DNA of 64,000 nt, taken from positions 1-64,000 of the forward strand of contig NZ_NIRT01000011.1 of NCBI RefSeq assembly GCF_003207795.1. Reading direction: 5' to 3'. Below are positions 8,675-17,163 of this stretch, piece after piece; the stretch's first letter is position 1; the number at the start of each line of letters is the position of its first letter. The notes under the pieces are model-generated. The model saw only the letters and a program-made list of their open reading frames with translations, ran no database searches and had not been told where the DNA came from. The position numbers and the translations under genes are program-made. The stretch comes from Komagataeibacter nataicola. GTDB lineage: Bacteria > Pseudomonadota > Alphaproteobacteria > Acetobacterales > Acetobacteraceae.

Positions 8675-11004
8675 GAACGGACCTGCCGCGCGGTGCCTGT
8701 TACGGGTGCCGCCATCATGAAACTGAACAGCATGGCCAGAAACGCTCCTATCGCGACGGTTGAGCCGATATCACGCAAAAGCGGGGTGCGGCAGCATGCC
8801 AGGATGCCAAAGGTCAGAAGGGTCATTGTATTGCAGGTCAGCAGGGTGCGTAAGGTGCGGGCGCGTTCGGCCCGGTCGATCTGCGGGCGGGCGAAGAACA
8901 GGGCGTAATCCAGCCCCACCCCCATCACGAACTGAAGCGAAATGACATGGATGAGCGACAGCCTGACCCCCAGCACCGCCATTGCCGCCATGATTACGAT
9001 GCCCGCACTCCCCACGGCCACGCACACGCGCGCCAGCCGCCGCACGTCGCGCAGGCCCAGCGCCAGCAGCGCCACCGCCATGATGGTGCCAGCCACCGTC
9101 CACCACAGGGCCTGGTGCATGTGGTCGGCCACGATGGCGTTTGTTTCGTGGCGCATGTTCAGCACCATGATGTCAGGCTGCGTTGCGAAGGCCGTGGCAA
9201 GGGCTGCCGTATCGCGCACGGTTTCGGGCAGAATGACGCCAAACCACTGGCCCTGGCGTGCGAACAGCAGCGGGGCCAGCCGGGTGGCAACGAGCGGGGA
9301 TGTCATGTCGTGCGGCTGTAGCGGCTCCATGGCGCGTGTTGCCGCTACATCTTGCACGAAGGGGGCAAAGGCATCGGGCTGGAAAGGCAGGTCGGCACGG
9401 GCGGCGTCAAGGCGGCGGGTCAGTTCCGCCGTATCGGGCAGGCTGGCGATCCGGGCGCGTTGCACGGTGATGCTGGGCAGGAAGCGGGCGGCGTATTCCG
9501 CATCGCCCATTACGCCACGCGCCTGAAGCGCGTCGAGCACGGGCATCAGCTGTCCCTCGCGTTCCAGCACGCCCTGCACGGTAGGCGCCTGCACGATAAT
9601 GGCCTGCCCCGCATCCGGCGCGCCAATTTCGTGGCGCAGTTCCGCATCAAGCGCGCGCAGCGCAGGCGGCACGGGGCTGAGGGAGGCGATATCCGTCTCG
9701 CGCCGGGGCGGATGGACCGCCAGCACGCCCGCGCCAATAACCGGCAGGATCAGGAACCACAGGCGGTAGCGCCGCCAGGATTCAATACGCAGGATGCCAT
9801 CATTATGGGTGGCGACACCGGGGGAAAGGTCGGCCTTCTGGATCAGGCGCGGCAGGAGCCACAGCGTCGTGGCTGCCGCACTCAGAAGCCCCGCAACCGA
9901 AAACACGCCAAGCTGCGCCAGCCCCGGCAGGCCACAGAACACCATGCCCGTCAGCCCCAGGCACGCGCTGGTTACCGCAAGCCGCAGGCTGGTGCCAATC
10001 CGGCGCAGGGGGGCATCCGCCGCCTCGCCCTGGTCGCGGTGGCCGATCAGCAGCACGGGGTAGTCGAGCGAGACGCCAAGCATGGTCATGCCAAAACCGA
10101 ACGAGATGCCATGCACGTAGCCAAACAGCACCCGCACCACCACCATCGCCACACTGAGCGACAGCGCGAACGCAATGCCCATGGCCGCCAGCACCCATGG
10201 CGAGCGGAAGCGCCAGATCAGCACCGCCGTGACCAGCAGCATCGAGGCGGTGGACAGGAACTCCACATCCGCCTGCATGGCGTGCGAGGCTTTCAGCGCA
10301 AACACCGCCGGCCCGGACATGAGCAGGTGCATGCCCGGCTGCGCCGCAGCCGCGTAGGCTGCACTGATCGCGGCCTGCACCTGCTTTTGCGCATACAGGT
10401 CCATGCCGTTGGCGCGGGTGCGCAGCAGGATCAGCGCGCGGTCGCGCTCGGGCGCGAACCATACGCCATCAATGCTGCGCCCGTGACTGTGCGGCGCCCA
10501 GGCCCGCAGCAGCGCCATGAAGGCGCCGGTCGGATCGGCCAGGCCATAATGCTCGGCCAGTGGCTCGGCGGAGGATTCCATCATGTCCAGCACGGCCTGC
10601 ATGTCATCATGCAGCGCATCGACCGAAAAATCCCGCGCGGATGCCGGGGGGGCGAGCAGGTAGCGGTGGCTGAACAGGAAGGCTTCGTCCGCGCCATCGG
10701 GCGGGCGGCTGCCATTGGTCACGGTTACGAACAGCCCGCTGGCGGCGAGGCTGTCCGCCATGGTCTGGCTGGCACGCGCCAGCACATCGGGCGCCGCCCC
10801 CTCGATTGCGGCCAGAATGACCGTTGCGGCACTGCCGGACTGGACCTCGCGCATGATGAAGCGCGTATTGTCCGTGCGGCCTGCAGGCAGGAAGCCCGCC
10901 ATGTCGGTGCGCAGCGGTATGGCCACAAACACGCACGCCGCCATTACCAGCGAGAGCAGCAGGCCGATGGCCAGCGGCTTTATGGAGCGCGGGCGCGCCG
11001 TCAT
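8671..11004 (-). CDS. MMPL/RND-type exporter of the aryl-polyene cluster
   Basis: The 777-residue inner-membrane protein has the MMPL layout: one N-terminal helix (about 10-30), a periplasmic loop, five to six helices (about 240-390), a second loop, and a C-terminal helix block (about 630-770). It resembles the exporter (ApeM-like) that moves finished aryl-polyene lipids toward the outer membrane. Its start overlaps the LolA-like gene by 4 bases and its stop overlaps the ketosynthase gene by 4, so assembly and export are translated together. Confidence 0.9.
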   Translation of the reverse strand: MTARPRSIKPLAIGLLLSLVMAACVFVAIPLRTDMAGFLPAGRTDNTRFIMREVQSGSAATVILAAIEGAAPDVLARASQTMADSLAASGLFVTVTNGSRPPDGADEAFLFSHRYLLAPPASARDFSVDALHDDMQAVLDMMESSAEPLAEHYGLADPTGAFMALLRAWAPHSHGRSIDGVWFAPERDRALILLRTRANGMDLYAQKQVQAAISAAYAAAAQPGMHLLMSGPAVFALKASHAMQADVEFLSTASMLLVTAVLIWRFRSPWVLAAMGIAFALSLSVAMVVVRVLFGYVHGISFGFGMTMLGVSLDYPVLLIGHRDQGEAADAPLRRIGTSLRLAVTSACLGLTGMVFCGLPGLAQLGVFSVAGLLSAAATTLWLLPRLIQKADLSPGVATHNDGILRIESWRRYRLWFLILPVIGAGVLAVHPPRRETDIASLSPVPPALRALDAELRHEIGAPDAGQAIIVQAPTVQGVLEREGQLMPVLDALQARGVMGDAEYAARFLPSITVQRARIASLPDTAELTRRLDAARADLPFQPDAFAPFVQDVAATRAMEPLQPHDMTSPLVATRLAPLLFARQGQWFGVILPETVRDTAALATAFATQPDIMVLNMRHETNAIVADHMHQALWWTVAGTIMAVALLALGLRDVRRLARVCVAVGSAGIVIMAAMAVLGVRLSLIHVISLQFVMGVGLDYALFFARPQIDRAERARTLRTLLTCNTMTLLTFGILACCRTPLLRDIGSTVAIGAFLAMLFSFMMAAPVTGTARQVRS

Positions 11005-11609
11005 GTGGACGGGTCGATGCGCATGACCTGTGTATCCCCATTGGCCTGGACCACGCGGATCACCGTCATGGCGTTGTTCTGGCCGTCAATCGTGATCGTG
11101 CGCACGTAGCGCGCCATGGCGGGCAGGGGAGTGAGCTGTAGCGTCCAGTGCGCCACGTCGCCCTGTGCCGCCAGCGTATAGTCATGGCGCAGGGCGGTGA
11201 TGTCGCCATCAAGTGGTGCGCGGATGGCCTCGACAAGGGCGGCAAGCTGCGCATGGTGCGACAGGTCCACCACGCGGGCCGGTCCCTGCCCACGGGCCAG
11301 GCTCAGGGTCGTGCCCTGCACGATCAGGGTCTCGGGCCGTGGCGCGTGCGTGATCTTCTGCACATGGCCCGGCCGGGCATAGATCAGTTCCCCCGATGAA
11401 CTGAGGTCATGCGTCAGGGCCGCGATATGCCTGCTTTCGTGAAAGGTATTGTGCCGCGCGGGCACCATGCCGATACGGGCAATGATGGTGTCGGCCAGGT
11501 CGGGCGCGGGTGGCTGCACGCCCTGCGCGTGCGCGCTTCGCGCCACCCAGCACATGGACAGCGCCAGCAGGGCGGGCACAAGGCTGCGGGCGCGTTTATG
11601 GTCCATCAT
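11001..11609 (-). CDS. LolA-like periplasmic carrier protein of the aryl-polyene cluster
   Basis: The protein has 201-202 residues with a signal peptide (about 1-28, ending A-H-A-Q), then a beta-rich domain with L-I-V-Q-G-T-T-L-S-L and a C-terminal I-D-G-Q-N-N-A-M-T-V-I-R typical of outer-membrane lipoprotein carrier proteins. LolA homologues in aryl-polyene clusters are thought to ferry the lipid product across the periplasm between the MMPL exporter and the outer membrane. Two adjacent ATGs (11609, 11606) are possible starts. It overlaps the acyltransferase gene by 14 bases and the exporter by 4. Confidence 0.85.
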   Translation of the reverse strand: MMDHKRARSLVPALLALSMCWVARSAHAQGVQPPAPDLADTIIARIGMVPARHNTFHESRHIAALTHDLSSSGELIYARPGHVQKITHAPRPETLIVQGTTLSLARGQGPARVVDLSHHAQLAALVEAIRAPLDGDITALRHDYTLAAQGDVAHWTLQLTPLPAMARYVRTITIDGQNNAMTVIRVVQANGDTQVMRIDPST

Positions 11610-12537
11610 GGTTCTCCCCGTGTTTTCCCACCTGAGGGGCAACCCATACATCATGGAAATTGAACCAGTTATAGGGATGGGCGCGGCACAGCCTTTCCAT
11701 CCAGCGGGCGTAATGCCCCATCCACATGGCGAGCCCCTGCGCGCGCTGCCTGCGTTCGATGCTGATTTTTTCCGCCAGCGGCTCGAAGCGCACCGTATAC
11801 TGCCTGTAACCCGTGCGCACCCCGCTGAACAGGATGACCGGCACATCCAGCATGCTGGCAACCAGTAGCGGCCCGGCGGGAAAGGCCGCCATGCCACCCA
11901 GGAACGGCGTGAGCACGGATTTTTCATGCCCCGGCGCCCTGTCGCCCAGCATGCCCACCAGTTCATTGCGCGCGAGACTTTCCTGCACGCGGATCATGGC
12001 GTCAGGCTCGCCGATATCAATGATATTGCGGGAAAATTCGGGGGCAAGCTGCTCCAGCAGGCGCGTGGGCGCGCCCGCGTTGCGCCGGAACATGAGCACC
12101 CTGACCGGAAAGGGCGACATGCGGCCCACGCTGCGCAATGCCTCGAACGAGCCGATATGCGCGCCAAGCAGAATGCACCCGCGCCCGCCCGCCATGACCG
12201 CATGCACGCAGTCCAGCCCGTCGATGTCGATTTTGTAGCCCCTGTAACGGCCCGACAGGAAAAAGACCCGGTCCAGTATGGCCGCGGCAAAGGTATGGAA
12301 ATGCCGTGCCACATCCACCCCGCGCACGGGCCGGTCGAGCACGCGGGCCAGGTACTGGCGTGATGCCCGGCGTGCCTGCCGCGCCGTGAGCAGGAAATAC
12401 AGCGTGATGAACGGCAGGATGGCCTCGCCAAACGGGCGGCCCACCCGCAGCGTCAGCCAGATCATGAAGCGCGACAGCGAGGCTATGCCGCGCTCGGGCC
12501 TGACCCAGCCGGGCGCGTGCTTACGCATGGGCGTCAT
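11596..12537 (-). CDS. LpxL/HtrB-family acyltransferase of the aryl-polyene cluster
   Basis: This 313-residue membrane-associated acyltransferase has the H-x4-E catalytic pair (His127 and Glu132 in H-I-G-S-F-E) and a hydrophobic N-terminal segment (about 25-50). Family members transfer acyl chains to lipid A precursors; homologues in aryl-polyene clusters probably join the polyene acyl group to a lipid or sugar carrier. It starts inside the end of the adenylation fusion (17-base overlap) and ends inside the LolA-like gene. Confidence 0.87.
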   Translation of the reverse strand: MTPMRKHAPGWVRPERGIASLSRFMIWLTLRVGRPFGEAILPFITLYFLLTARQARRASRQYLARVLDRPVRGVDVARHFHTFAAAILDRVFFLSGRYRGYKIDIDGLDCVHAVMAGGRGCILLGAHIGSFEALRSVGRMSPFPVRVLMFRRNAGAPTRLLEQLAPEFSRNIIDIGEPDAMIRVQESLARNELVGMLGDRAPGHEKSVLTPFLGGMAAFPAGPLLVASMLDVPVILFSGVRTGYRQYTVRFEPLAEKISIERRQRAQGLAMWMGHYARWMERLCRAHPYNWFNFHDVWVAPQVGKHGENHDGP

Positions 12538-14146
12538 TACGCAGCCGCCCCTTCGCCACGACCTGCATGCCCACCGTGCAGGTAAACGCCAGCGGCTGCG
12601 TTGTGTGTGTTACGCGCACGGTATCGCCCGGCCGCACGGGGTGCAGGAACTTGATCTGTTCAAGCCGGGCGGGCGCGACCCCCATGAGGCCAAAGACCTC
12701 GCTCAGCACCACTGCGCCGGGCACGATGGGGCAGCCGGGAAAATGCCCGGCAAGGGCGGGGTGGTCTGGCGCTATGCGGAAGCACCCCGCATCCTGCGCC
12801 GTTGTGGCCGGGGGTGGTTCATGCACAAGGGCCAGCAGGGCCGCGCGGGTCAGTTTGCCCATTTCGTTGCGCGGCAGCGCGGCCACGCGCACGACCCGGC
12901 GTGGCAGGAAGGCGGGCGGCACGCGCATGCGCAGTTCGGCCAGGATGTCGGGGGCGGGGCGGGTCGGCGCCACTACCACAACCTCCATCCGGCCCACAGG
13001 CTGGCCCGGCGCGGCATCGGGCGCGGGCGCAATGAAGGTGCCATCCTCAACGCCTTGTATGCCCAGCAGGATGGCGTTCAGCCCGGCAAGGGAGGTGCGC
13101 TGCCCCGCGATCTTGATGATGTCGGTCATGCGGCCTTCCAGCCTGAAGGTATCGGGCGTGAGGGGTGTTATGGCATCGGCCACGACGTGGCTCGGGGCGC
13201 CTGGCGCATGAATGCTGGCCGTGCCATCGAGGCGGGGGTGCAGGCTGATGCCGGAGTGCAGGCGCCACGCCTGTGCTGCGGTGGTGCGGCGCGTGGCGAT
13301 GGAGCCGGTTTCAGTGCTGCCATAAATCTCGAAAACGGGGGCATGCCAGCAGCGTTCCGCCATTTCGGCGGTGGCGGCATCGAGGGGAGCGGTGGCGGAT
13401 ATGACCCGCGCTATCGGCGGCAGGGGCGTGTGGTCGCTCAGGAACGTGCGGATGTGCAGTGGCGTGGTGAGCAGGATGCATGGCTGCGGCCCCTGCTCGA
13501 GGCGGGCGCGGATATCGGCGGGGAACAGGGCAGGCCCCGTGGTGCTGATGCAGCCCGTGACAAGGGGCTGGATGACCGTCGTCTCGAAACCATACATGTG
13601 ATAGGGCGGCACCGTACCCACGATGGTGGCAACACTGCCCGGCACGGGCGTGAACAGCCCTACGCTCGCCAGTGCCCGCCGGGTCAGCCCGCCCCATGTC
13701 TTGGCATGGGCGACCGGCGTGCCGGTGCTGCCCGATGTCAGGATATGCGCCACGACCTGCGTTGCGGCAATGTCCGGGTTGGCGGCGGTGCCCGCCCCCT
13801 CGGCCGACAGGGCGGAGAGGCGGATGACCGGGGTGGCCGCCGGGAGCGGACAGGGCGGCAGGTCGGCATCGGTTACGATGGCCGCATCGGGGTAGAGGGC
13901 CAGCAGGTGCGCAAGCGGGCCGGCGGCCCTGCTGCCCGGCAGCACGCTGTACTGCCCGCGCAGCACGGCGGCGCAGAAGGCGGCGGTAAAATACAGCCTG
14001 TCGCGGCACAGGTTGATGATGGGCCGGGGCGGCAGTGTTGCGGCAAGGGCATGGGCTGCATGGAGCACGTCGTTGCCGGTTATGAGGCGTTCCGGTGTTC
14101 TGAACAGGGGGGCTGCCGGATGGCCGAGCAGGGGAAACGCATGCAT
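12521..14146 (-). CDS. Aryl-acid AMP ligase fused to a hotdog dehydratase domain
   Basis: The 541-residue protein joins two enzymes that are often separate in aryl-polyene clusters. Residues about 1-440 form an acyl-adenylating enzyme: T-S-G-S-T-G-T-P (137-144), Y-G-S-T-E-T-G (275-281), the D-I-I-K-I-A-G-Q-R hinge (342-350) and the catalytic Lys431 in N-E-M-G-K-L. It would activate an aryl acid such as 4-hydroxybenzoate and load it on the ACP (ApeH-like). Residues about 455-541 are a FabZ-like hotdog domain with H-F-P-G-C-P-I-V-P-G (468-477), His468 being catalytic; this matches ApeI, partner of ApeP. It begins 9 bases after the ACP gene. Confidence 0.9.
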   Translation of the reverse strand: MHAFPLLGHPAAPLFRTPERLITGNDVLHAAHALAATLPPRPIINLCRDRLYFTAAFCAAVLRGQYSVLPGSRAAGPLAHLLALYPDAAIVTDADLPPCPLPAATPVIRLSALSAEGAGTAANPDIAATQVVAHILTSGSTGTPVAHAKTWGGLTRRALASVGLFTPVPGSVATIVGTVPPYHMYGFETTVIQPLVTGCISTTGPALFPADIRARLEQGPQPCILLTTPLHIRTFLSDHTPLPPIARVISATAPLDAATAEMAERCWHAPVFEIYGSTETGSIATRRTTAAQAWRLHSGISLHPRLDGTASIHAPGAPSHVVADAITPLTPDTFRLEGRMTDIIKIAGQRTSLAGLNAILLGIQGVEDGTFIAPAPDAAPGQPVGRMEVVVVAPTRPAPDILAELRMRVPPAFLPRRVVRVAALPRNEMGKLTRAALLALVHEPPPATTAQDAGCFRIAPDHPALAGHFPGCPIVPGAVVLSEVFGLMGVAPARLEQIKFLHPVRPGDTVRVTHTTQPLAFTCTVGMQVVAKGRLRNDAHA

Positions 14147-14155
14147 GCTGATGGC

Positions 14156-14428
14156 TTAGGACGGGGAATGCGCTGCTATGTAATGGGTCAGGCTGCGCAC
14201 GGAGCGGAAAATATCTACTTTATCGGCATTGTCCGAACGGAGTTCCACCCCGTACTGCCGCTTGATGGCCAGCGAGAGTTCCAGCGCGTCAATGGAGTCC
14301 AGGCCAAGGCCATCGCCAAACAGGGGAGCATCCATCTCGATTGTGGAGACGGGCATATCCAGTTGCAGGGTCTCGACAATAAGGGTCGCTACTTCGGTTT
14401 CTGATGGAGATGGAGGGTTTTCCGCCAC
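14156..14428 (-). CDS. Acyl carrier protein of the aryl-polyene cluster
   Basis: The 90-residue acidic helical protein carries the phosphopantetheine site D-S-I-D-A-L-E, with Ser45 as the attachment point. It is the first gene of the long minus-strand operon and is followed 9 bases later by the adenylation fusion that presumably loads it. Characterised aryl-polyene clusters have two ACPs (ApeE and ApeF); only this one is found here. Confidence 0.92.
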   Translation of the reverse strand: MAENPPSPSETEVATLIVETLQLDMPVSTIEMDAPLFGDGLGLDSIDALELSLAIKRQYGVELRSDNADKVDIFRSVRSLTHYIAAHSPS

Positions 14429-14595
14429 TAATTTATGCCTATTATTTACATTAATATCAGAAGGTTTCTGGCCGCGAGCATACCGCGCCCCATAGCTTGT
14501 AACAATGCTGAATCATTATGTAACAGCGGTCGGGGTTTTTGCATCGCTCTTCAGTGTGATGCCGGTATGGTGGGTTCTTACGGTCAGGCGGGTTC
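14429..14595. promoter_or_regulatory. Divergent intergenic region presumed to hold the aryl-polyene promoters
   Basis: These 167 bases separate the ACP gene (minus) from the membrane-protein gene (plus). The part near the ACP is clearly AT-richer than the genes and contains TATTATTTACATTAATATC. No operator palindrome stands out. Both transcripts should start here (inference). Confidence 0.4.
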
Positions 14596-15207
14596 ATGCG
14601 TTTAACTGGCATTATCATGCTGTTTGTGGCGAGTGTAGGGGCGCATGTTCTCTCGGGCATGGGGCTTGTCGCACCTGCCGCGCGCTGGCTGGTGACGGGG
14701 CAGGCCATGGCGGGCTGCGTGCTGCTTGCGGCATCTGGCATTCGCCATCAGGTGGCATGGGGGGTGTGCCTTGCAGCCCTTGCTGCACCTGGATACGTGC
14801 TGCCCCCCGGTTTTGTGCTGCTGGCTGATTCCGTGGTGCTGTACGGCGTGCTTCAGGGCGCGTTGCTGCTGCTGTTCGCCCGTACCCTGCGGCCCGGGCA
14901 TGAACCGCTTGTCACCATGCTGGCACGCCAGGTGCACGGCACGCTACGGCCCGATGTGCTGCTTTATACCCGCCAGCTGACATGGGCGTGGAGCTTTTTC
15001 TTTGCGGTGCAGCTGCTTCTGCCCGCCCTCCTTGCGCTGGTGGGGCCTGCGGGGTGGTGGCGTGCCGTGCTGCATGGGGCGAGCATGCCGCTTGTGCTGG
15101 TCATGTTCGGGGTTGAAGCCGGTGTGCGGCGCTGGCGCATCCGCAATTTCGATCATGCCTCGATCATGGATTCCATCAGGGCCTTCAACAACCGCGTGCG
15201 CGGATGA
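14596..15207 (+). CDS. Multi-pass membrane protein associated with aryl-polyene clusters (COG4648-like)
   Basis: The 203-residue protein has about six hydrophobic segments and a basic, polar C-terminus (R-R-W-R-I-R-N-F). Similar small inner-membrane proteins accompany aryl-polyene clusters; their function is not established. It is the only cluster gene on the plus strand and sits between the two minus-strand transcription units. Its stop lies 12 bases from the convergent glycosyltransferase stop. Confidence 0.75.
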   Translation: MRLTGIIMLFVASVGAHVLSGMGLVAPAARWLVTGQAMAGCVLLAASGIRHQVAWGVCLAALAAPGYVLPPGFVLLADSVVLYGVLQGALLLLFARTLRPGHEPLVTMLARQVHGTLRPDVLLYTRQLTWAWSFFFAVQLLLPALLALVGPAGWWRAVLHGASMPLVLVMFGVEAGVRRWRIRNFDHASIMDSIRAFNNRVRG

Positions 15208-15219
15208 GGGGGCACCCTT

Positions 15220-15984
15220 TCACACCCGTGCGACGCGCCTGCGCAGGGGGCGCAGCAGCAGGCGGGCCAGAAAAATGATCATGAGCCGCACATGCATGCG
15301 GATCAGCAGCAGGTTGTCGCGCAGGTAATGGAAGTGGGAGATGCCGCCTTCATCGCGGCTGAGGTAGCGCACGGGTGAGTCAAGATTGACACAGGCCAGC
15401 CCGCGCCAGCACAGGCGCACGGCGGCCTCGGGGTCAAAATCATAGCGGCGCATGCCCGATACCGTGTCCATGACCGCCAGCAGGTCGGCCGCCGGATAGA
15501 CCCGGAAGCCGAACAGGGAATCCCCGATGTCACTGCCCGGCGTTTCCAGCCGCGCCCACCAGTTGGAAACCCGCCGCCCCTGCACCCGCAGGGCGGGCGC
15601 GTCATCGGCAAAGACCGGCCGCCCCAGGATCAGGGCCGCCGGTGTGCTGCGTGAGGCGGCGATGAAGCGCTCGATCTGCTCGGCAGGGTGCTGCCCGTCG
15701 GCATCCATGGTCAGGATATGGGTGTAACCGCGCGTGCGCGCCCAGCGCAGCCCGTGATGTATGGCCGCCCCCTTGCCCCGGTTGCGCGGCAGGCGTGTGA
15801 CTGACAGGCCGGGATGGGTGGCCCGCAGGGCGGCCAGGCTGTCGGCGCTGCCATCGGTGCTGCCATCGACCACAACCAGCACATCGGGCCAGAAGGCCAG
15901 CGCCCCGGCCACCGTGCGCGCCAGGACCGGGCCGGTATTGTAGGAGGGAATCACGACAAGATGGCGCAGGGCGGCCGGGTTCAT
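15220..15984 (-). CDS. Family 2 glycosyltransferase of the aryl-polyene cluster
   Basis: The 254-residue protein has a GT-A fold: V-I-P-S-Y-N-T at the N-terminus, V-V-V-D-G-S-T-D-G-S (about 36-45) and the metal-binding D-A-D-G-Q-H (about 94-99). The C-terminal part, with Y-L-R-D-N-L-L-L-I and a hydrophobic helix, suggests membrane association. It resembles polyprenyl-phosphate glycosyltransferases and may add a sugar to the aryl-polyene lipid or its carrier. Its start overlaps the PlsC-like gene by 4 bases. Confidence 0.88.
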   Translation of the reverse strand: MNPAALRHLVVIPSYNTGPVLARTVAGALAFWPDVLVVVDGSTDGSADSLAALRATHPGLSVTRLPRNRGKGAAIHHGLRWARTRGYTHILTMDADGQHPAEQIERFIAASRSTPAALILGRPVFADDAPALRVQGRRVSNWWARLETPGSDIGDSLFGFRVYPAADLLAVMDTVSGMRRYDFDPEAAVRLCWRGLACVNLDSPVRYLSRDEGGISHFHYLRDNLLLIRMHVRLMIIFLARLLLRPLRRRVARV

Positions 15985-16745
15985 GCCGTGCCTCCATGGG
16001 GGGGCTGCCGGGCAAGGGCATCGGTCAGCCAGGCCTGCACCTGGCCTGCCAGTTCGCGTGATGTCATGGCGTGGGTGGCCTGCGGGGGCAGGGTCTCGCC
16101 GCGCGTGACGGTATAGGTAATGGGCAGCGCCGGCCTGTGCAGCAGGGAAGCGCCCTTGCGCAGGTAGGGCGAGGTGGTGGTAATGAGCATTGTCTGCACC
16201 GTACAGCCCGCCTGCATGGCAATGGCGGCAAAGGCGGGGTGAAAGGCATCATTCACCTGCGCCCGGCCCGAGCGTGTGCCCTCGGGAAACAGCAGGATGG
16301 GCTGGCCTGCGCGCGCATGCGCAACCGTGCTGCGGATCAGGCGCAGCGGCGTGTCGTTGCCGGGATATTGCGCAAGCCGCAGCGCCGCGCCGTAAAACGG
16401 ATGATCGAGCAGGGACTGCTTGGTCACGCACACAAGATCGGGCAGGTAGGCGGTGAACAGCATGGCATCCATCAGCGATGGATGGTTGGCCACCACCACG
16501 GTGTTGCGGATATGGGCGAGTGCTTTCAGGTCACGCGGGTTGCACCGGATCCCGCCCAGCCCACGCAGCACGTTGAGCGAAAGCCGCGACATGACCCAGA
16601 CCCACCGCCGCCCGACCATGCCCCGCCACCTGCGCGGCACGACAGGGGCCAGCAGCAGTGCAACAGTATTGAATACGGCAAAGGCCCAGACAGCATAGAC
16701 AAGGCCGATGCAGAAAATGATTCTATGCCAGCCTCTCCGCGCCAT
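15981..16745 (-). CDS. PlsC-family 1-acylglycerol-3-phosphate acyltransferase-like protein
   Basis: The 254-residue protein has an N-terminal membrane segment (about 10-35), the H-x4-D motif in N-H-P-S-L-M-D (His88, Asp93) and the second block F-P-E-G-T-R-S. Enzymes of this family acylate lysophospholipids. In aryl-polyene clusters a PlsC-like gene is common and probably attaches the polyene acyl group to a glycerol or sugar lipid. It is the first gene of a two-gene minus-strand unit with the glycosyltransferase. The 216 bases upstream to the tRNA hold no recognisable gene and should contain its promoter. Confidence 0.88.
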   Translation of the reverse strand: MARRGWHRIIFCIGLVYAVWAFAVFNTVALLLAPVVPRRWRGMVGRRWVWVMSRLSLNVLRGLGGIRCNPRDLKALAHIRNTVVVANHPSLMDAMLFTAYLPDLVCVTKQSLLDHPFYGAALRLAQYPGNDTPLRLIRSTVAHARAGQPILLFPEGTRSGRAQVNDAFHPAFAAIAMQAGCTVQTMLITTTSPYLRKGASLLHRPALPITYTVTRGETLPPQATHAMTSRELAGQVQAWLTDALARQPPHGGTA

Positions 16746-16961
16746 CTTGCCTATTCATATCCATAAAACCGAACCGGGTTGCCACGACAGGGCAGGCACC
16801 TGATAGCCCATTATGGCGGAAGGCGGCGCAACTGCCTAATAGGCCCCGCATCGCCCCCGGTCAGGGCTGATACGCCCGGCAATACCTGCGGCGGAAAAAC
16901 ACAAAAAGCGCCGGCGCGCCAGCGTTGTGATGCAGATTGCAGCCATTTTGAAAAAGGAGAA

Positions 16962-17046
16962 TGGTGGAGGGAGTTGGATTCGAACCAACGTAGGCATAAC
17001 CAGCGGATTTACAGTCCGCCCCCTTTAGCCACTCGGGCATCCCTCC
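16962..17046 (-). tRNA. tRNA-Tyr (GTA)
   Basis: The minus strand folds as a type II tRNA of 85 bases: acceptor GGAGGGA pairs with TCCCTCC, the encoded CCA end is present, the T loop contains GGTTCGAATCC, and there is a long variable arm as in bacterial tRNA-Tyr. The anticodon loop CTGTAAA gives GTA (bases 17010-17012 of the window). No integrase or duplicated tRNA end is seen nearby. Confidence 0.97.
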
Positions 17047-17163
17047 AGGTTGGGCGGGTAGTTACGGGGTATGAGGGGGTAAGTCAAGGGTATGGATGAA
17101 AAATTTGCGACAATTTTCGTTTGGGGGAATGACGCCGCTGCCGGTTGGGCTTAAAGAGCGATC

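Noticed and set aside
9352-11109. A 585-codon plus-strand frame opposite the MMPL exporter
   Set aside because: It has Gln/Arg/His-rich composition and no domain; the minus-strand exporter is clear.
11607-11966. Extended N-terminus for the LolA-like protein (start at 11966)
   Set aside because: The extension is out-of-frame acyltransferase sequence, rich in Trp/Cys/Arg; the signal peptide starts at 11609/11606.
12278-14404. A 708-codon plus-strand frame opposite the polyene adenylation fusion
   Set aside because: It mirrors genes with full catalytic motifs on the minus strand and has low-complexity Gly/Arg/His composition typical of shadow frames.
16962-17046. tRNA-Tyr as an integration site for a genomic island
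   Set aside because: No integrase, no repeat of the tRNA 3' end and no phage genes are visible on either side.
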